From positions 19,457,780 through 19,521,779 of the forward strand of contig NC_067291.1 of assembly GCF_020740795.1 (NCBI RefSeq): a stretch of DNA of 64,000 bases, written 5' to 3'. Shown here piece by piece: positions 12,217 to 25,800 of this stretch (position 1 is its first letter; each line of letters starts with the position of its first letter). Source of the DNA: Apus apus (lineage: Eukaryota; Chordata; Aves; Apodiformes; Apodidae). The notes under the pieces were generated by a model. The model saw only the letters and a list, made by a program, of their open reading frames with translations. It did no database searches and was not told the DNA's origin. Both the position numbers and the translations under genes were made by a program.

Positions 12217-15200
12217 ACAATGCTTTCAATATGTCCTCTTGCAAGAGAAACATGCTTATTTGCAAATTTTCTGTTTCAAGGAAATAGATTTTGCAACCAA
12301 TTTATCTGACATCACGAAAATTCATTGTGCAAGAACAAAGATTATTTTATCTTTTATAGTTCCTGATCCTTATTTTCTTTGCTTTTAGTATTATGTGGAT
12401 GTATTTTATATTTAGCTTCCTCCTTTATTGTCTTTTTTAAATAAGGAAAAATATGAAAGCTCTGAAATCTTATTTTTCTGCCTGATGGAAAACCTAGTTA
12501 CAGATTTCACTTCTTATCCAGACTGTGGGCTCTTCTCCTCTGAGGTGGCTGTTTAGACACATGCATTAGCTAGAGAGAGAAAATTTTTTTAAAACTAGCA
12601 AATAATTGAAGCATGCTAATTTCCTAATTTTGAGATTACTTTGCCAAATAATTTAGGCCAGAAGAATAAGTTATAATTTTTGCATTAGCACTTCCGTGCT
12701 CCAGCTGTGACTTGATCACACTGAGCTGGGCTCTTCATAGACAAATACTTAATTCTAGAACTGAGTCATCAGGCCACCCATCCCAATTGCTGGCTACATA
12801 AAGTTTCATTTACAGAGTATAAATATGTTGTTCTTCTCACATATATTGGCTGAAACACAGCAGACGAGTGTTTAAACTATAGATACAAGAAAAAAAAAAA
12901 CACAACACATTACTCAGACTCCTAAAAACATTTGATGATTTTTCAGATTCTTGAAATAAAATTTGGTAACCTCTGCTCAATTTGGAAAGCAAAACCGCAC
13001 AACCCACTGTGAGAGCAAGAGTTCTCTTTTTAAAGAGAGTCAGTTTACATTTCATCAACTGAACACAAGCTTTATTTCTTTTTTATGTAAAAGCAGGAAA
13101 GCGTGATGCCACAAAGACCAAAAGCCCTCTGTTGGTATATAAAAAACTGCTGTGCTATTGAGTAAAAGCTTGGCCTGAGTTGGAGTCCATTAATAGCTAT
13201 CTGTACTAGAAAGACATTCATGTATTTTTGTTTGTTTCTGTTCTCCAATCCCTACCCTCCTAAAGGGAGCCAAAGGCTAAATTGTGCTGCCTCTAGGAAA
13301 GATTAAATAGCAAGCAATTCAACTCCTGGCACCACACTTTCAGATTGGAAAGGGGTTATGTCATGCAAAAAGAAGAGGGTTTTCTTGCATTCTTCTTTCA
13401 TGACATGACAAAAGGCAAGGGTTGCATTTTAAAGCCCTGCAACATTATCAAACTTTGCTACAGTCACAGTTTGAAAGATGCCCAAAAGAAAGAAATATTG
13501 CCATCACCAAACTTATGTAGATACAGAAAATAATAATGAAGAAACAAGCACTAATTGCTCATGTAATCCAGTGGATATTACATCCACGTATACAAGTATG
13601 TGCACAGATCTGCCTCATTACTTCATGGTAGTGAGGGGAAAAAACAAGTCACTTTCACACAGATTGTTTACTACGTAGAGATAGTGAATAATCAGAAGAA
13701 TCTGAGGCATAACAAGTCAAAGAAATCACAATTCACAGGTTTTTTCTTTCAGTGACACTGTGGTAAATTCAAGTAAGTCTAATGAAGTCAACTCTGCTGC
13801 TCCAGACTGACCCACCATTAAGCACACTGGGACAATTGTAGTGGTAATTTAGCAAACTGAAAAGACACATTGAGATATTTTGGCAGATACACTGATATAT
13901 AACTTCCATCCTTGGCTAATAGTTTCTATTCAAGGTGTTTAATTAGCATTATGACAAAACTAACCAAGCTGCATAACAGTGCAACAAACAACTTAAATTG
14001 ACTTTGCAGGGTGAACAGTTCTACTTCTCTGACAGCTGTGTGACCTCTTGCAATTCTAATGGCTAGTCTAGCAATTAATGTTCTCTCATTAATCACTACT
14101 AATTAACTTCATTGATCCTTAGCACCAAGATTTCCACATTAAAGCATGCTGCAAGAAGCACCACATGTCTTATTATATAATATTTAGAGGAAATGAAATA
14201 AAAGCAGCACTGTGTCAGGGGATACAAACACCATTTAGGCCAGGACTTGCACCTAAACTGTGAATTGATTTTAGCTTGCCTTTTTTTTTTTAATTAAGTC
14301 TTCTCTCTTAAAAGAAAACAGCAGCTATTTGTTACATGGGAACGAGTATGAGGAAAAAAACTACACAAGGTCTAACAAATGGACTGCAAAGTTGCTCTGC
14401 AGTTCCACTACCCTTGCATGAACTCTATTGAACTTCATGAACATGAACTTCAAGTACATGGCCTGAAATCCCTGCATCTCCTGAGGCTGCAACTGCTAGA
14501 AACACAGCAAGGACCTTGGGGTAGGGCTCAGTGCACCACTGTGCAAGATACAACAGCCATTAGCAACACCACCACGGTCATTGTCCTGACTGCCACACTC
14601 CTAGCTGTACTGCAATAAACACAAGAATTTGACTCCTGATAATACTGTGGAACTACTCGGGCATGGCTGAAGGTAGGTAATATTTAAAAGATTATGAGGC
14701 TCTGCCTCTGTCAAACAGGGGGGAGAGAAAGATTTTGGACAGTTCCTCTAACATGTATCTGAACTTTAAGTCATGAAAAGCACATGAGAAGATCATGTAA
14801 GACTTACAATCAGGCATGCAGACTAATTCTTTGAAGGTAGTATAGCCAGTTAAGGATGAGCAAACTATCAAAAAGAACTAAAGTTACACTGTGCTGTTAA
14901 ACTAGCTTGTGCAGTGAGAGCAACAGAGCACTGATAACATATTTCTGTGCCAGGAACACATAATACAAGCACATGCTTTCATTGAAGCTGGATGTTCTCA
15001 GTAAAATACCAGCTATCATACCGCAAAGAACTGAAAGAAAAAATATCATGCCTATTTCTTAAAGCAGTATTTTAATAAGCTAATGACCTGAACTGATTCC
15101 AGGGGATCCAAGTGGTCCTGCTTGTCACTTGACACCGATTTACTCCATGACCTTGAGCAAATCATGTTCCCCACACAAGCCTCAGGCTTTCCTCCACTTA

Positions 15201-18200
15201 TATATTTGAAGACTGCTCTTAGAGATTTTTTCTTTTTATGAAGAGCTTGGGAAGAGAGCACAGTATTCAGGGTGCAAATGAGGACATTTTACAGCATAAA
15301 AAATCAACAATAAATGCAAAAATAAATTGGGTGAGAAAAGAGTTCTGTACATGGCAAACTTTTTGATTTTTTTCCAGAGGCTAGTTATAGATGGCTTGAA
15401 GGTGACACCATAAAGAACACAAAGGAAACTATTTCTCCTGAACTTCAGCTTGAAACACTAACTGAAAAAGTAGCAAATTCACAGTGTACAAGAGTCACCA
15501 AAGTTCTTCCAGGTCTTCCATAAAGGCTCTGCTTAGCTTTCTTAACAGGGAACATAGAAAGAGGATGCACTGCACACAGAGCAACTCAGTGCTGGTGTGA
15601 CAGAACAGTCCAGTAAGAATCGTATGAAAGCAAACATACAAAGCTTTTCAAGATCAAAAGTTGTTCATTTGTGAAGTAAATGCCCAGTATTGTCCCTTCA
15701 ACTTCCTGCTTCATGCCTTTGGATGACACAATTAACAAGGCCTCCTCTGTATTTTAAGTTCTGCTTGATTGTACATTAATATACTAGATAGCACTGAATC
15801 ATGTGTTCTTGTCTGCAAGAAATGGTGAGGATTTATAGCTACACAGCAGAAAGTTAGAAGTTATTTTTATGCGTAAAGTTGAAAAGAAGAAAGTCAAGGC
15901 CATCCACAAACACCAGTTCTGAAAAAAGGGAAGAAGTAATATCTTAAAGATAATTAATTATGGGAAAGATATTAATAAACATATTCCATTTTTATCATTA
16001 AAACTGCTATCAGGCATTTAATAGAAAGATTTTGGTTTATTATCACTTAGCTCAATATTTGGTGCATCAATTCAGCATTAATTTCTTTAGTGTCCAAGAA
16101 CTATCTCATAAGTTGAAATAAGACAAATGTGAAGTCACAAATGAATGTCCTCTCAACATGAAGAGACAGAGGTTTTGCAGAAAGCAGCTTTTTATCATAT
16201 TGTGATCAAGCAAACCAAGGGTATATCAGATCCTGAGTACCCATTTTTTTGATACTTTCTGTGAAACAAAAGATAAATCAAGTCAGTGGTGTGATGATGC
16301 AGTTGCCATCATTCAGTTAAAATTCAGATACTGTGATTTTAAAGCCACATTTTTTGCTAATCTTGTCAGTGGCCTTGGGATTTCTACGTGCATTTCAGAT
16401 GGCTCAGCTTGCAAAGATCTCTCTAAAGTTAGATGTTGTATATATCAGAATCCAGCTCACTTCACTTACAGCACTCTTCCCATTGAAATCAATAGGACTT
16501 ATGGGTCTAGTTAAAAACAAACCCATTAAAATGCTTTCCTGTAGACATGCAAATTGCAAAGTACTGCCAAAAAACTACCCCAGGATAGTCCCCCTTGCTC
16601 ACACTCCTGTTTTAGTCACTCAGATTGAATCTCCTCAGAACCTCTAAGAACTAATCTGGGAGTGATTCAGTGTTGCCCATTTTGGAATGGCAAGTAAGAC
16701 TGAGAACAGCTGCTGCAGAAGAGAAAACAAAAAAATCACCAATTCATTTTCCCCTCTGTTTTTTCTCAAGTTAAAAATCTTCCCCTGAGCTGCTGCCTCA
16801 GTGCAAGTTTTGTCCTGATGTAAATGAAGAATCCACTAAACTCATTTTTTTCTATCCTTGTTCCAAGACAAAAAAAACCTCCTGGGACATTCTGTCTGAA
16901 GTCACATCCCAGTATCAGAGATTCACATCATATCCAGCCTGCCATGCCATGTCCACACTGCTTTGGCTGTTCCTTTGTTCTCAAAGACATTTCTAGGTGG
17001 TTTCTACTGTAAAACGAAATAGAACAATGGTGTATCTTTGACAGACTGGAAACCAGCAGAGAGTAGGGTGAGCAATGCCTGCTGGCTAGAGAGGTGGACA
17101 AAACAGGAGCTGTTGCCAGTTCTACAGAATGTAGGATTTGCCCCAGGAAAAAAGATGCTTTGAAACAACATAGTGCAATCTTTGTTGTGCAATTAACTGA
17201 ATAAAGATCTGATACTGAATGACATTCCATAAACTGCAGAAGCAAAAAAAAAAAACCTGACTTAACCAGGCAGTGTCAAAACAGCCTTGTCTGTCCCAAA
17301 CAGCAGTGATTATTGTCAGAGATGTCTTTCTCTAATTCAGAATAATGTAAGCCCACCAGCTGAATATAAAATGTTTCAGTGTTATTCTGACCTATGTCTG
17401 TAAAACACTGGGTGTCACATTCTTCATGTAAGTGTTCGAGGGCTCTCGCTGCCAAATTTTACAGTGTCTACCAATAAATATACACCAGATTTGTGCTTCA
17501 TGAATAAATGTAGCTTATAATGGTTCAAAGTAACACAGAAACAGCATGGAAAAATGGTGAGAGAGGGACGTGAACTTGAAGAACTTACAAATCTGTTCTG
17601 ACTCCAGTTGGGTCAAAAGTTTTACCACCAACCATTTTGGCCCACTGCTGATATATTCCACTGGTAGAGGCTCAGAGCAAATGAGCATGTGATTTACAAG
17701 TGAAATATAATAAAAAAAGGTGCAAATATATTTGCACAAACTGGTTTGTATCTGTGAATGGTGTTCATAGTTTTCTAAGGTGCTTAAAACAAATCAAATA
17801 ATATATCAGACTCATCTAGCATCTCTGAAGAGCAAACATGAAGAAACATCTTGTGTCTGGAGGACATTCTTGCCATTCCCAATCTCATGTCTAAGTCACA
17901 AACTGATTTCATTTCTATGCTAGAACAACACTGCTAGCAAGGAGGTCACTGGGACTTGTAAAATGGTTAGAGAATATTGATTTCACTAATTCACAGTTTA
18001 TGAGAAATATATGAACATAAAAAAGACCTTAACTTTGTTTTACATGTTCTTCTTACTGGAATGATTATCAAGGTGGGCCTGTATTGTGATAGACGGATAA
18101 TATTACATACTAATTTCAATACTTACAAAAAAGTCTTACATGTTAATCACTCATCATCAATCCCATATTGTTTGCTGACAGAACATGAGCTACAGCTGGG

Positions 18201-18512
18201 TGAAATATGCTTGCATCAGGGTGGACCTTACCTCAGTCGCATAACACCACATAAATTTCGTGACACATTAACAGATGGGTACATTTTTTAATTACTTATC
18301 TTGCCAGTGAAATATAGATTCATTACAAAATTAAATGTTCAGATTTCTCAACAAAATTTGCACCAGCAGTGTTGCTATTGTTTACCTTTAATTGATAGTC
18401 CTAGTTTTAATGTTACTGTGGGTTGGTAACATTAAAACATATTCTTTTCCCTTATATTGATTAAAAAGACTTAAATGAAACTTAAATCAATTGAAAGCCA
18501 ACATGCAGATTG

Positions 18513-18735
18513 ATATCATAGAAACATCACAGAATGGTTTGAGTTGGAAGGGACCTTAAAGACCATCCAGTTCCAACCCCCTGCCATGGGCAGGGACATC
18601 TCCCACCAGCCCAGGTTGCTCCAAGCCCCATACAACCTGCCCGTCAAACTTCCAGGGATGGGCAGCCACAGCTTCCCTGGGCAACCTGGGCCAGGGTCTC
18701 ATCACCCTCAGTTCATAAAATATAAAGGAAATTCT
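18513..18735 (-). mobile_element. CR1 LINE 3' fragment
   Basis: It starts on the + strand with the reversed CR1 tail ('acagaatggtttgag', 'ttggaagggacctta') and continues through the typical 'ccaaccccctgccatgggca' section to a 'gcaacctgggccagggtctc' section. The 3' end is at the left, so the element lies on the minus strand. It is 5'-truncated, as most avian CR1 copies are. Open frames over it on both strands are artefacts of the repeat. Confidence 0.93.
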
Positions 18736-19829
18736 AACATTTGCAACCAAGTACAAAGAAGTGACAAAATGAAGAAGCAAGGATAGAGAATATTTAAAGG
18801 AGAAATTCCAGCAAAAGTTGGCATGAATTGACCCCATACAGTTTGCAAAAAATTCAGATATTGCCTGAGCATTTCATTAAGGCAACTAACATACCTAGTC
18901 TAAAAATAGTTATTGGTATAGTACTGATAGTTGTGAAAACTAACTAGCCATTTTTAAACTTTATTTTCCAAATAGACACAGTCAGTATGATGACTACATA
19001 TGAACACAGTTTTGACGAATGAGCTACTACAATTATCCCTTTTAGTGATTCCTTTTATTGTATGACCAGAACCAGCTCAGGTAATTAATTTATAGCTTTC
19101 CCCGCAACTGTGATTAGCTTTCCTGTGATTATCTTCAATAATTTTTCTGCCTATGCTCAAGACATTTTCCCCCCAAAGAAATGGCCAGGTCCTCACCTGT
19201 AATACACACAAGGACTTGGCAGAGAGTATACCTCCTATTCTCCTAATGAATAAACAATATGAAGTAGAAAATCTATTAATAAATACAAATATTCTGTATC
19301 AGGCAGCTTAACCATATCTAAAACACATGACATTTTTGTTTTCTAGATTATCATGCCTTTCATAAAGCTTCCCATATTAATTAATATTACAGATGTTCTA
19401 TATTCTTTTCATTCCCTTTTTCTATTTCCAATTTAATTGCCCTTGTTCAACATCTTCTCAGAATGGTTTAGTACATGCAAATTTTGTTGTGGATGTAATT
19501 ATAACTTTATTTAGATAGGTGCTTTTAGGTATTGGTGTGGTTTGCTTTTTTTTATTCTGCTGTGTTCTTAGAAGAAGACATGAATTTTCATTAATCCTAC
19601 AACTCCCATTACCTTTTTATAAAACGAATACTGGTCTAAAAGAAGCTGCTGATATTCCACTTGCTGTCATGTATGCTGTACCACCTGATATCTAAATATA
19701 TACCTACTAGGAACATTTTGTCAGCAATATAAAAAAAAATAGCTTTTCTTAACCAACTGAAATATACATTTGCTGAATGAAAAACCCAGAAAATAAATTG
19801 TATTGTATATTCAAATATATAAAAGAATA

Positions 19830-19860
19830 TATGTGTATGTATAGATATATGTATGTGTAT
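19830..19860. repeat. TA/TG-rich mirror repeat
   Basis: Fourteen bases read outward identically on either side of a central GAT: left arm 'tatgtgtatgtata', right arm 'atatgtatgtgtat'. It lies in a TA/TG microsatellite-like region (about 19795-19870). Confidence 0.85.
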
Positions 19861-22800
19861 CTATCTCCTATTTTCTCCCTCAACTCCCATGCCCACAAAC
19901 CTGCAAACAGTCCTTCTATTTACATGCAATACTATAGAATGTAATTTTCCTTAAGATTTCTTTCACATAGAGGATTTCAATATGAAATATTTCTTAAGGA
20001 TGACCAGAACAGCACCATTTAAAGTATTTCAAGGTTTCAGATGATGGTGCACAGATAATTCACTGTAAATTATCCCTACAAAATATGTTCTCAGTTTGAA
20101 AAGAGGACATAAATGTAAATCCTATCTGCTCATCTTGTCAGTCAGTTGTACATTTATATCCAAATAAACAGTTGTTTCCTAAAAACATGAGGGTCAATGC
20201 AGACATATGGCTTGAGTGATTTCAAATTAATTGAAAATATACTTTTCCATGTTCTGACAATGATTACATACACCTGCTACAGGAACATGTATTTCAATAC
20301 TCAAGCTGAGGCTTTGAGAGCACCAAGTGGTGTATTAACTTCTTGATGTACTGATACATTAAAAGGAATTATGCATGCAAACTTGGCCACAGCAAGAAGT
20401 GATCTTATGTCTTATACTGTTCTGAATTTGATTATTCCAATAAAATTTGTAATAAAATGAAAGCAGTGTCAGGGGAAAAAAAATGTAACTCCAAAGAAGA
20501 GCAAGATCTTTAGTAATGAAATGTTTCCACCTGAAATCTTACACCAAAAGCAATTTGAATGATCAATAAAATGCAGCTCTAACTAGTCCATAAATAGAAG
20601 AGATGGATTCATGCCTGTCTTAGTTTCCTTCACCCTAGTGCTGGCTTACAGGCATTTCAATCATTCAAGAGAAAGAACAAGGGTACTAGCATTGAGGGGG
20701 ACTCTTGCATCTGATGGCTTAATTTGCTACCTAGTAATAGGGGCCTGACATTCACATATTGCAAACCAAATTAAGATACTGGTCCCACAACACCACTGAA
20801 ATGCTGCCTAGAGTGGGTTCAAACATCAAGGAGAAAGCTGAGAAGAAAGTCATATCCAAATTGAGAAAGGAAAAAAAAAGGAATAAACTGACACAGAGAC
20901 TGACAGGTGGGAAGTGGGGAAACAAGGTACATAGAATGATGTGTACCATCACCTGGTTACAAGACCTGCTCTCAGATCCATGGAGCAGAACTTGCCTAAA
21001 GCTGGAGTCATATTATCAGAAAACGATTGGGAGGAAAGCTCCTGTGTTCTCCAAAATGATGAAATACACATAATGTGTCTTCATCTCAACAAAGCCTTCC
21101 TTATATGTTGTCTGAAATGCCTCTCACTGAAGAAGCCAGTGAAGCACTGAAATCCAAGTAGACCAGGACAAAATCTAACTTGTAAAGAACATTGTAATGC
21201 TGGAAGGGGCACAGGGTGTGTGGGACACAAGGTGCCACAGCACTGGAAGGAGGAGTTCCTGGAGACACAAGCAGTACAGGAATACGAGCAACTTCATTTG
21301 ACAAACTTCCAGTAATAGGCTTGGAATTAATATAAAAAGGAGACTGAAACACAAGCTAAGAATCAGAAACACCTAAAATGCTTTGCAAGCTTCTGTGAAG
21401 AACTGAATTAAGAGAGGTACTCTCAGAGTTTCAGATCAAAATGTGTGTATTTTCTGAGTGAAAGTCATGGTACATTCTTTTACCAGTGGCCCAAAACATG
21501 GCCCTTGTATGAGGCACAAAATTTCCTCCAGGCACAGGACATTCAGGGGAGGAAATTTCTGGCTGTTTCTAAGTTCAAAGTTATTCAGTTGAGCAAAGAT
21601 TTTGCAATTAATTTGAAGCTGACTGGAAAATGTTATTGAGTTGTCTCCTAACCAGATTGAGAATACAGCAGCAAAATCAAATCATGGGATGAGTTTCATG
21701 CTCTCTTACAGCAGTGGTTTAAATTTGCTCAAGTTAATGGTGTCTCTGTCAAATTACATCAGCTTTTTAGCTCTGAAAGAAGATACCAGTATAAACTACT
21801 ACTATCTACATCAGCAATCTGCTCTTCAGTAGCTGCAAGGATAGAAAGGAAGACTATTGTTTCAGACACAGTCCAGTAAACCAAGCGGACTCCTACACGC
21901 CCAAGAAGTTGCAGCTTAAAGTCACCAAAAGCCTTAAATCCCACCAGATTCCTGAATGTAGTAAACAAAAGTCATCAGAAATTACTTTTTGTAATTGCTT
22001 GATGAGCAAAGTATTTGTATCTATGCTGTCCATTCGTGGCCAGCACAGGTTTTCCCTTGTTTATCCTTGTGCCAACTGCCTTCACCGGATCAGGCAGGCT
22101 TACCGCAGGGATCTGACACATATGGATGCATGTATCCCAAACGTGGCACTACACTAGTCTTGTCAAGAATAGAATGCCCCTGGCAATGCAGTTCTCTAAA
22201 AAACTAAATTTGGAAGGAATAACAAATGGTAATTAACTGCCTCAAACAAACAGCTCTGGCCTGAGCATAAATCAGTTTAAAAGCATCTTCCTAGGTGGCA
22301 ACCCAATTCAAAAATTTCAGCAGCAAAAAAACTGATAAACACATTCTTTGCTGTCCTGCACTCTTGCTCCTTTTGATTGTATGTGACTCAGCCCAAGGCT
22401 TTAGCTGATTTACAAATGCAGACAGACAAAAGCCAGCTAAAGAATACCCAGTATTCCCTCCCTTTGCTGCAAGCCAGAGAGCAACAACATCAGAATCAAC
22501 TACCTTGTGCCTTTCAAAGAGGAGACAGAAAGATGCTTTCACTTTGTTTATACTTCACAGTGAAAAAAAGTTGCAGGAGTGAGCTGACAAAAAAGAGAAA
22601 GCCTAATTCCTCCCCTCTGAGTAACTGATTGTTGTTGCAGGTATTTGAAAAGCAGATGAACAAAAGAGACAGTGAGGCTTGGGTTTGTGTAAGCAAGATG
22701 GAAACTGAAAAAGTTAACTGTGTACTTCCATAAGTACGTTGTTACAAAGGTTGTTTGAACATCAAGTGTCACATAATTCATGTACAACTCAGCCTTTTTC

Positions 22801-25800
22801 AGCAGCTTCCCTGGGGTCCTGATCTCTCATCTCCAAATCCCTGTGACACCATAAACTGACAATATGGGTGCCACATGCCACTGGATTCTCTCTCACAACT
22901 GCTTACCGAGGCAGTGACTCCCTGGGGTGTTGCTGCTGGGTGCCCCACACAGCCTCACCTCTCTAGGCACCAGCTCCCTGACACTGCACTAGCATCTGCT
23001 GGACAAACAAGTGCTGCAGGAGAGAGCACTGACAACTCCTCTCCTCTTTTCCTGCTAGTTTCACCCATATAATCCCAGTAAAACCACCAAGTTTACTTAG
23101 ATTTATGTAGAACAGAATTCACCTCAGTTTCTTTTCTATTGAACATGTTTTGTTTTATCATAATAAATCAACATAGCGTGATGTAAACTAGCTGATCTTA
23201 ACCAGAAGTGCACTAACACCCATATGGCATCTGCATACCTTGGTAGGTTCCTGCCTGCTCTGTGTAATTTCATTAGATAAATAATAAACGTGTAAAATTT
23301 ATCAATGGCGTAAAACATCTGACTGCAGTGAGTTTACATGCTTGATTTGTATTGTTCACAGATGGCTTATTACAGCTAGCAGGATTTATGTATTTATCCT
23401 AAAAAAATAACAACTTTCAGTTACATTGATTTGTCCAATTTTCCAGGAGGGAAATAGAATTAACCACAAATAAGAAGAAAAAATTCAAAGCAGACTGATG
23501 AGATGCTGTTTTAATTATGCTAAAAGCATTCTCTCTTTGTTGCAACAGCACTTTCAGAATTGCAACAGGAGTAATGTGAAAACTCAAGCAAAAGTTTGAG
23601 GAAGGATTTTCCACATATCATAATTTCCTCTATTGAACAGTGATTGAGTATTAGACAAAGCCAACAAATTATTTGTTAGAATGGTTGCCTTGACACAATA
23701 ATGAAATAGATTAATCAATTCTTAAGAAATTAATTTTCTCAAAAGCTTTTCTTTAAAAAAAAAACCTGAAAAACTTGAGTCTTCAGTGTTGAAGTGATTG
23801 TGAAAGTCATACTAGTAAAAAGGGAATACACAAACTCCAGTTTACGAGGGCTGATCTGCAGAATTACACATAACACCAAAGCTAGTCTCCTGTTCTGACT
23901 TAACCACTGGAGCAGCCTCTTTTTACACCAACTGTAGAAAGAGCCTAGGAAACCTAGGAGAATATTCAGGGAAGTATTGCTGTAGGCTTGCCATTGCTAC
24001 GTGTTAGAGCTGAAGACTAATCACTAGACTGGGAGAGTTTTTGATCTGACCCAACACAGCCATTACTCTGCTCTTTGGTGCTACACCAAACTGTTCCTTA
24101 GTGGCAGACAGACTCAGTGAATCACTTCTTCCCTGTCTCCCCAGGTATCAAATTGTATGCTAATACAGTTGAAAATCTGTGCTCAGGTTCCCAAAATGTT
24201 AATCCAAAAAGCACTCAATGAACAGTCCCTTTGAATTGAATTGGGTTGGAATTAGGCCAAATAAACTTCTGTCCTTTCGAAAATCATAATAGAGAATAAA
24301 ATTGACAAGCACCAAAGTTTATTGTGCAGCCACTGGACACAAGTGCATTCAATATAATCAAGCTGCTACATCTCATGTTTTAATTATAGGAAAAGCATTG
24401 TAAAAGTCAGGCTTCCATTAAAAGCAGGCAGTTTAACAAGACTTAATAGTAAATTTTTTTATCAATAGGAATATTCAGAATTAACTCTCTGTGTACGAAT
24501 TAGATTTTAAATAGCAGGTTCATTTCTCTGGTGATCTAATTTAGGCTTTGGTATCAATGTTTCAAACACAAAAAACCTCCTATGGTAAAGTTTTATCCCT
24601 AATGTTTTCCAGCTGGTCTCTAATAACTATTACTAATTGTACTTATTAAAAAGTGGATTTATGAAACTCAATTATACTGGTTTTACCCCTCCTACAGCAA
24701 TTTTCAATACCAACCAAGACTATTTCAAGACAGAAAAAAGTTTTATGCGGGTGACAGAATAATTACGAAAATAGAAAATGCCTTTTATACAACTTGATTC
24801 TCAGTAATTCTATTTCAATAATCCAAAAGAGAAAATACAGCATGTAATAACCATTTTGGGAACACTGTTCATTCCACAAGATACAAGGTACTTTTATTAC
24901 TTGGATACTCAGCTTTGCCTGTGTGCCCTACTGTGAACATAACAATTTACATCGTTCTCAGTGAATCTATTTTAATTTTCTTTGCAAACTTAATATCCTG
25001 ATTCAGCAAAGCATTGAGATTCAAGCTTACTCTAAGCCCACAGTGAAGACCCCAGTCAATATACATTTTCCTGAAATCCATGTAGTGTAGCTTCAGCAAA
25101 GTTGTTAAGTGCACTCTTATCTTTAAAGTTTAATGTGACTAAATCTTCAGAAGGCTCCCAGGTAGCCATTTAAATAATTATTTGGCTGACCAGTGTTCAG
25201 TGTTGTAAAGAAAAGTTACAATACATCCTCACAAAACCATGGCTTCCCTCCCTGGCCTAACACAGACTCTAATGCCAGTTCTCACTTGGCCTCAGTACAA
25301 ACATATGCTGTACAGAATTTTTCTGTCATCTAACTGTGAGACATAAAGAATGTGAAACATCACCTCAGTTGCAGGACTTGTGATTCAGATATTAAACACT
25401 GTAAGACACATTTTTACATTATCATTATCCATCACACACAGCAACTTAAGAGAAATTAGTAAACACAACTATGTGCCTGCCCTGCTATCTTTATGAAGCA
25501 ACAAAGCTTCTGCAGTTTAATAGGAGAAAAAAATTATAAGTGACAAACTGGTTTAGACTAAAATATATCACATAAATGTGAAGAAATTTCTGCTACAAAC
25601 ACATTTTTATTACAATCTCCTACAACTTTCCCAGATGGCCAGGTAGTGGCAAATCCTTGGGGGTCACCATATGCTCTTCAGTTGGTGAGTCATGTCTCTT
25701 GATTAGCATTCAGATCTGACAAATGCCCATGAAACCAGAGCTGGAGACCAAGACCCTTATGCATCAAAAAGCAAAACAGAGGGTCTTCCACGGCTAATTT

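Larger units (their letters stand above)
10693..18512. other. AT-rich non-coding DNA
   Basis: No gene was recognised. It holds an A/C-rich tract (11575-11640), a G/T-rich tract (about 11942-11978) and a perfect A/T palindrome (12191-12216). Open frames are short, without recognisable domains, and often occur on both strands at once. Confidence 0.5.
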
